DNA of 64,000 nucleotides from Inia geoffrensis (lineage: Eukaryota; Chordata; Mammalia; Artiodactyla; Iniidae), in NCBI GenBank assembly GCA_036417435.1, contig CM070905.1:71131092-71195091 (forward strand), read 5' to 3'. The notes beneath the pieces are model-generated. The model ran no database searches and was not told the DNA's origin. It saw only the letters and a list, made by a program, of their open reading frames with translations. The position numbers were made by a program, and so were the translations under genes. This document shows, one piece after another, positions 61,531 to 64,000 of this stretch (position 1 is its first letter; each line of letters opens with the position of its first letter).

Positions 61531-62554
61531 AAGGGCAAGTCATCTAATTTGACGGAGCATTAAAAAAAAAAAAAAAAAACCAACCTGAAAGGTCTTATCA
61601 GTTGTTTAAAAAATGTTTAATCATATTTCAGTGAATTGAGAATGTCAGTTGGATACATTTATCTAATTTAATAGTCAGTGTGGAGTCAAGAAAATTTATG
61701 ATCCGTGGAATTACGTAATCAGAGTCGTAATTTAGAAGGAAAATACTGGCAGCAGGCTGTAGGCTGATTGGGAACAAGGAGAGGAGGGGCAGGAAAGTCC
61801 GAAGGCTGGTCCGGAAGCCCAAGTGGGAAGGAGTGAGGGGTCCAGGCACAGCCTCTCCTGCAGTGGCAAGTCCCTCCCCCACCCTGAAGATTCTGGTGAA
61901 AAAGGGTGACAAGAATCTTCCTAGTTTAGTAGGGAAAATAACCTCTTTTCAACAGAGTGATGAGGATAACACTATAAGTGTGATACATGATTACTACCAT
62001 AGCAAATTCCTGTGAAAATTACATCACTAATGTGTGTTAGATTATATTACATACTTACATATTAATTTATATGTTGAATATACAACTCTGAAAAGGAAAA
62101 TATTCCCAGTTTTTCTGATTCAGGCAAGTAGATGAGCAATGCCTCATAGGCAAATTCCCCACATGTTCACATCACCTCCTATTTGCCCCCATATTCTTTC
62201 AAGGAGGGAGAAAAGAATAGAATGAACAGAATAATTAAACTGCCTTCAATTCCATGTCTCAAACACAGGCAATGCTGACACAAAATCAGATTTTGTTTTA
62301 TTCAAAACGATTGCTTATTCAATTGAACCACAAAACTTGCTTGGAAATAATACGGCAACATACAATAACAGCACCGGAAAATGTTTGGGAAACATGACCG
62401 ACGTTAGTTTACAACTTGGGGATTACATAGCAGAGGCAACATTCAACTTAATATCAAGTAAGTCTGTCATCACCGTTGAGAAAGAAGGGTTTGATAGATG
62501 ACAAGAATCTCAGGTTTACTTTTCTTGAACTGGGTCCCATCTTTCAAGATGTTT
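61531..62554. other. Unique non-coding sequence
   Basis: A poly(A) run at 61,562-61,579 has no visible retroposon body. 61,740-61,870 may be more L2 but is too diverged to call. Confidence 0.4.
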
Positions 62555-62686
62555 TTATAATTTTATATCCTTTTATATTTAGAATACCCCCCTGTTACTC
62601 CCATTATAGAGAAAAGAAAATCAAGGCAAGGAAAGCCCATCATCTCACAGCTAGCTAAACTAGAGCCCCAGGCTTCAATTTCAGTT
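62555..62686 (+). mobile_element. Possible MIR SINE relic
   Basis: 'cccattatagagaaaagaaaatcaaggcaaggaaagcccatcatctcacagctagctaaactagagcccc' is a weak match to the MIR core and its 'cacacagctagtaa' part. Confidence 0.45.
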
Positions 62687-62728
62687 ACTTCAGTTAAACT
62701 TTAACTTACTTCAGTTAAACTTTATTGA
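62687..62728. repeat. 21-bp tandem duplication
   Basis: 'acttcagttaaacttta' plus 4 bp occurs at 62687-62707 and 62708-62728, with the last bases diverging. Confidence 0.9.
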
Positions 62729-64000
62729 CTCTTCATTCAATACTTACTGTGATCTGCTGCCCTCTTTGAGCCAAATCCACTCTTCACCTTTGTGTGAGCT
62801 GCCTTTAATACCATGCCTAATGCTTTCTAAGGTCAAAAAAGAACTTAGAGCATATTAAAAAAATTACTCAGAGGGTTTGATGGATGTTAAATTGCTCTTA
62901 TAAAATAACATCTTGATATGAGTTAACTGCAAATTAATGAAAACCATATGAATTCTAATACATTCAAATAAAACTCATTGGTTCAAAAATAAATATAAAG
63001 AAAAATCTGCTTAGCAGAAAACATTCTGCCAACTCCCAGGCACTGAAGCAATAAATCACGACAGTCTATGAATCCAACACTTGCTGGATTGGTCTATCTC
63101 TGTGCATTAAAGAAGGCATTTCCATGAGTGCTAACCCACCAAGCCCCTGAACACCAGCTGAGGATTTGGAAATTATATTCTAGCGCTCTATTGTTGGTGT
63201 AAAGAAGTCCAGGGAATGGCAAAGTTCTCCAAAAAAGGCACCGGAATCACCTGGGAAATATATATGGAAAGACAGTGAACTCTGGCATTTATCAGATTAG
63301 TCCACTTCCTCTTCCGTAGCATCTTGAAGTAGAAAAAAATTTCCATTTCTCTGAAAGTCCCCAAGCCCCGCACCCAGAAAAAGCATAGCAGGTTGAGCTC
63401 ATGTGAGTCCAAAATTTAACTTTAGATTCAGTTCAGATGCCACTGATGATGGTAATGACCTCCCACCAGACAACATTAAGAATTCTTGTCACTCTCAGAG
63501 ACTAACCCATTACAGCCTCCAAAATGGATTAGGACATTCAATGTTTAGTTATTCTTAAGTCACACCCTCGATCATTTAGTGCTTTGAAAGTCTGGAGGCT
63601 CACCAATGTCACCCATTTTGGCTTTCAAATTAAGCCAAAGGAATATATAAAGGTGATACAGGAGCAAATAGTGCCATGAGAGATTTTGGGAATATACATA
63701 ATATTCAGAAAGCATTTTAAAAAGACTTTCCTACAGCAGTTTGCCAGCTGTAACGAGTTAGGAAAGACACCTGTGTTAAGAGCTACCTTCATTAAGCAGC
63801 AGAGACCCAATACAAACTAACTGGAGCCAAAAAGGAGTTATTGTTTACTGGGACAGGCTAAAGATTGAAGAAAGACAACGCACCAAGGACTCTGTCTCCT
63901 GGACTCTCTCTCTATTCATCTTTCCTATCTGTTCACCTGCTTCTCCTCATGTGTTGGCTTTACTGTCTTTCTGCAACTTGGTCTCCGTAGGCAGGAGATA
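62729..64000. other. Unique non-coding sequence
   Basis: No gene or repeat recognised up to the window end. 63,195-63,260 contains 'ggaatcacctggg', the MER20-like phrase, but too little else to call. Confidence 0.4.

Overview
This window is mammalian nuclear DNA, most probably from a cetacean (whale, dolphin or porpoise). The main evidence is a set of about a dozen copies of one short tRNA-derived SINE whose body has the GC-rich form typical of the CHR SINEs of whales and dolphins. The body runs from a 'ggcttccctggtggcgcag' head, through a box-B-like 'ggttcgtgcccc', to a 'gtgagaggcccgcgtaccgc' end and a poly(A) tail. The rest is AT-rich (low GC by eye). It holds L1 LINEs, L2, MIR, MER5A/MER20 hAT relics, a MaLR LTR and microsatellites, which is a normal mammalian mix. 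Family names are from memory and were not checked with RepeatMasker.

I find no protein-coding gene, exon, tRNA, rRNA or snRNA that I can support. Every open frame over about 100 codons that I could identify lies in a transposable element. The window reads as intergenic or deep intronic sequence.

Layout: 1-3.4 kb is unique sequence with one SINE, a MER20 and a MIR. 3.4-4.4 kb is a decayed L1 with a SINE inside it. 4.4-6.7 kb is unique. 6.7-7.3 kb is an L1 3' end. 9.4-11.2 kb has two SINEs and a very short L1 3' end with a clear target duplication. 12.5-13.1 kb is a minus-strand L1. 13.1-18.5 kb is mostly unique, with a SINE whose tail has become a CA microsatellite. 18.5-21.3 kb is an old L1 holding a second L1 end and a SINE. 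23.4-24.1 kb is an L1 split by MER5A. 25.1-25.8 kb is an L1 3' end followed by GATA repeats. 30.1-36.07 kb is a nearly full-length but inactive old L1 interrupted by two SINEs of different lineages. 36-43 kb is mostly unique with MIR relics. 43.5-44.1 kb is a MER20 split by a SINE, then a MIR.

The most structured part is 47.2-54.04 kb. An old plus-strand L1 there has been entered by a younger 5'-truncated L1, four CHR SINEs (one inside an LTR) and two apparent solo LTRs. The joins can be read because the interrupted L1 resumes on the far side of each insert. From 54 to 64 kb there are L2, SINE, MaLR LTR, MIR, MER20 and a second young L1 3' end on the minus strand. That last L1 end closely matches the 3' UTR of the young L1 at 48.7-50.08 kb.

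No genes work together here. The biology visible in the window is the layered history of retrotransposition, some short local tandem duplications, and a few repeat families (MER20, LTRs) known elsewhere to be reused as regulatory DNA.
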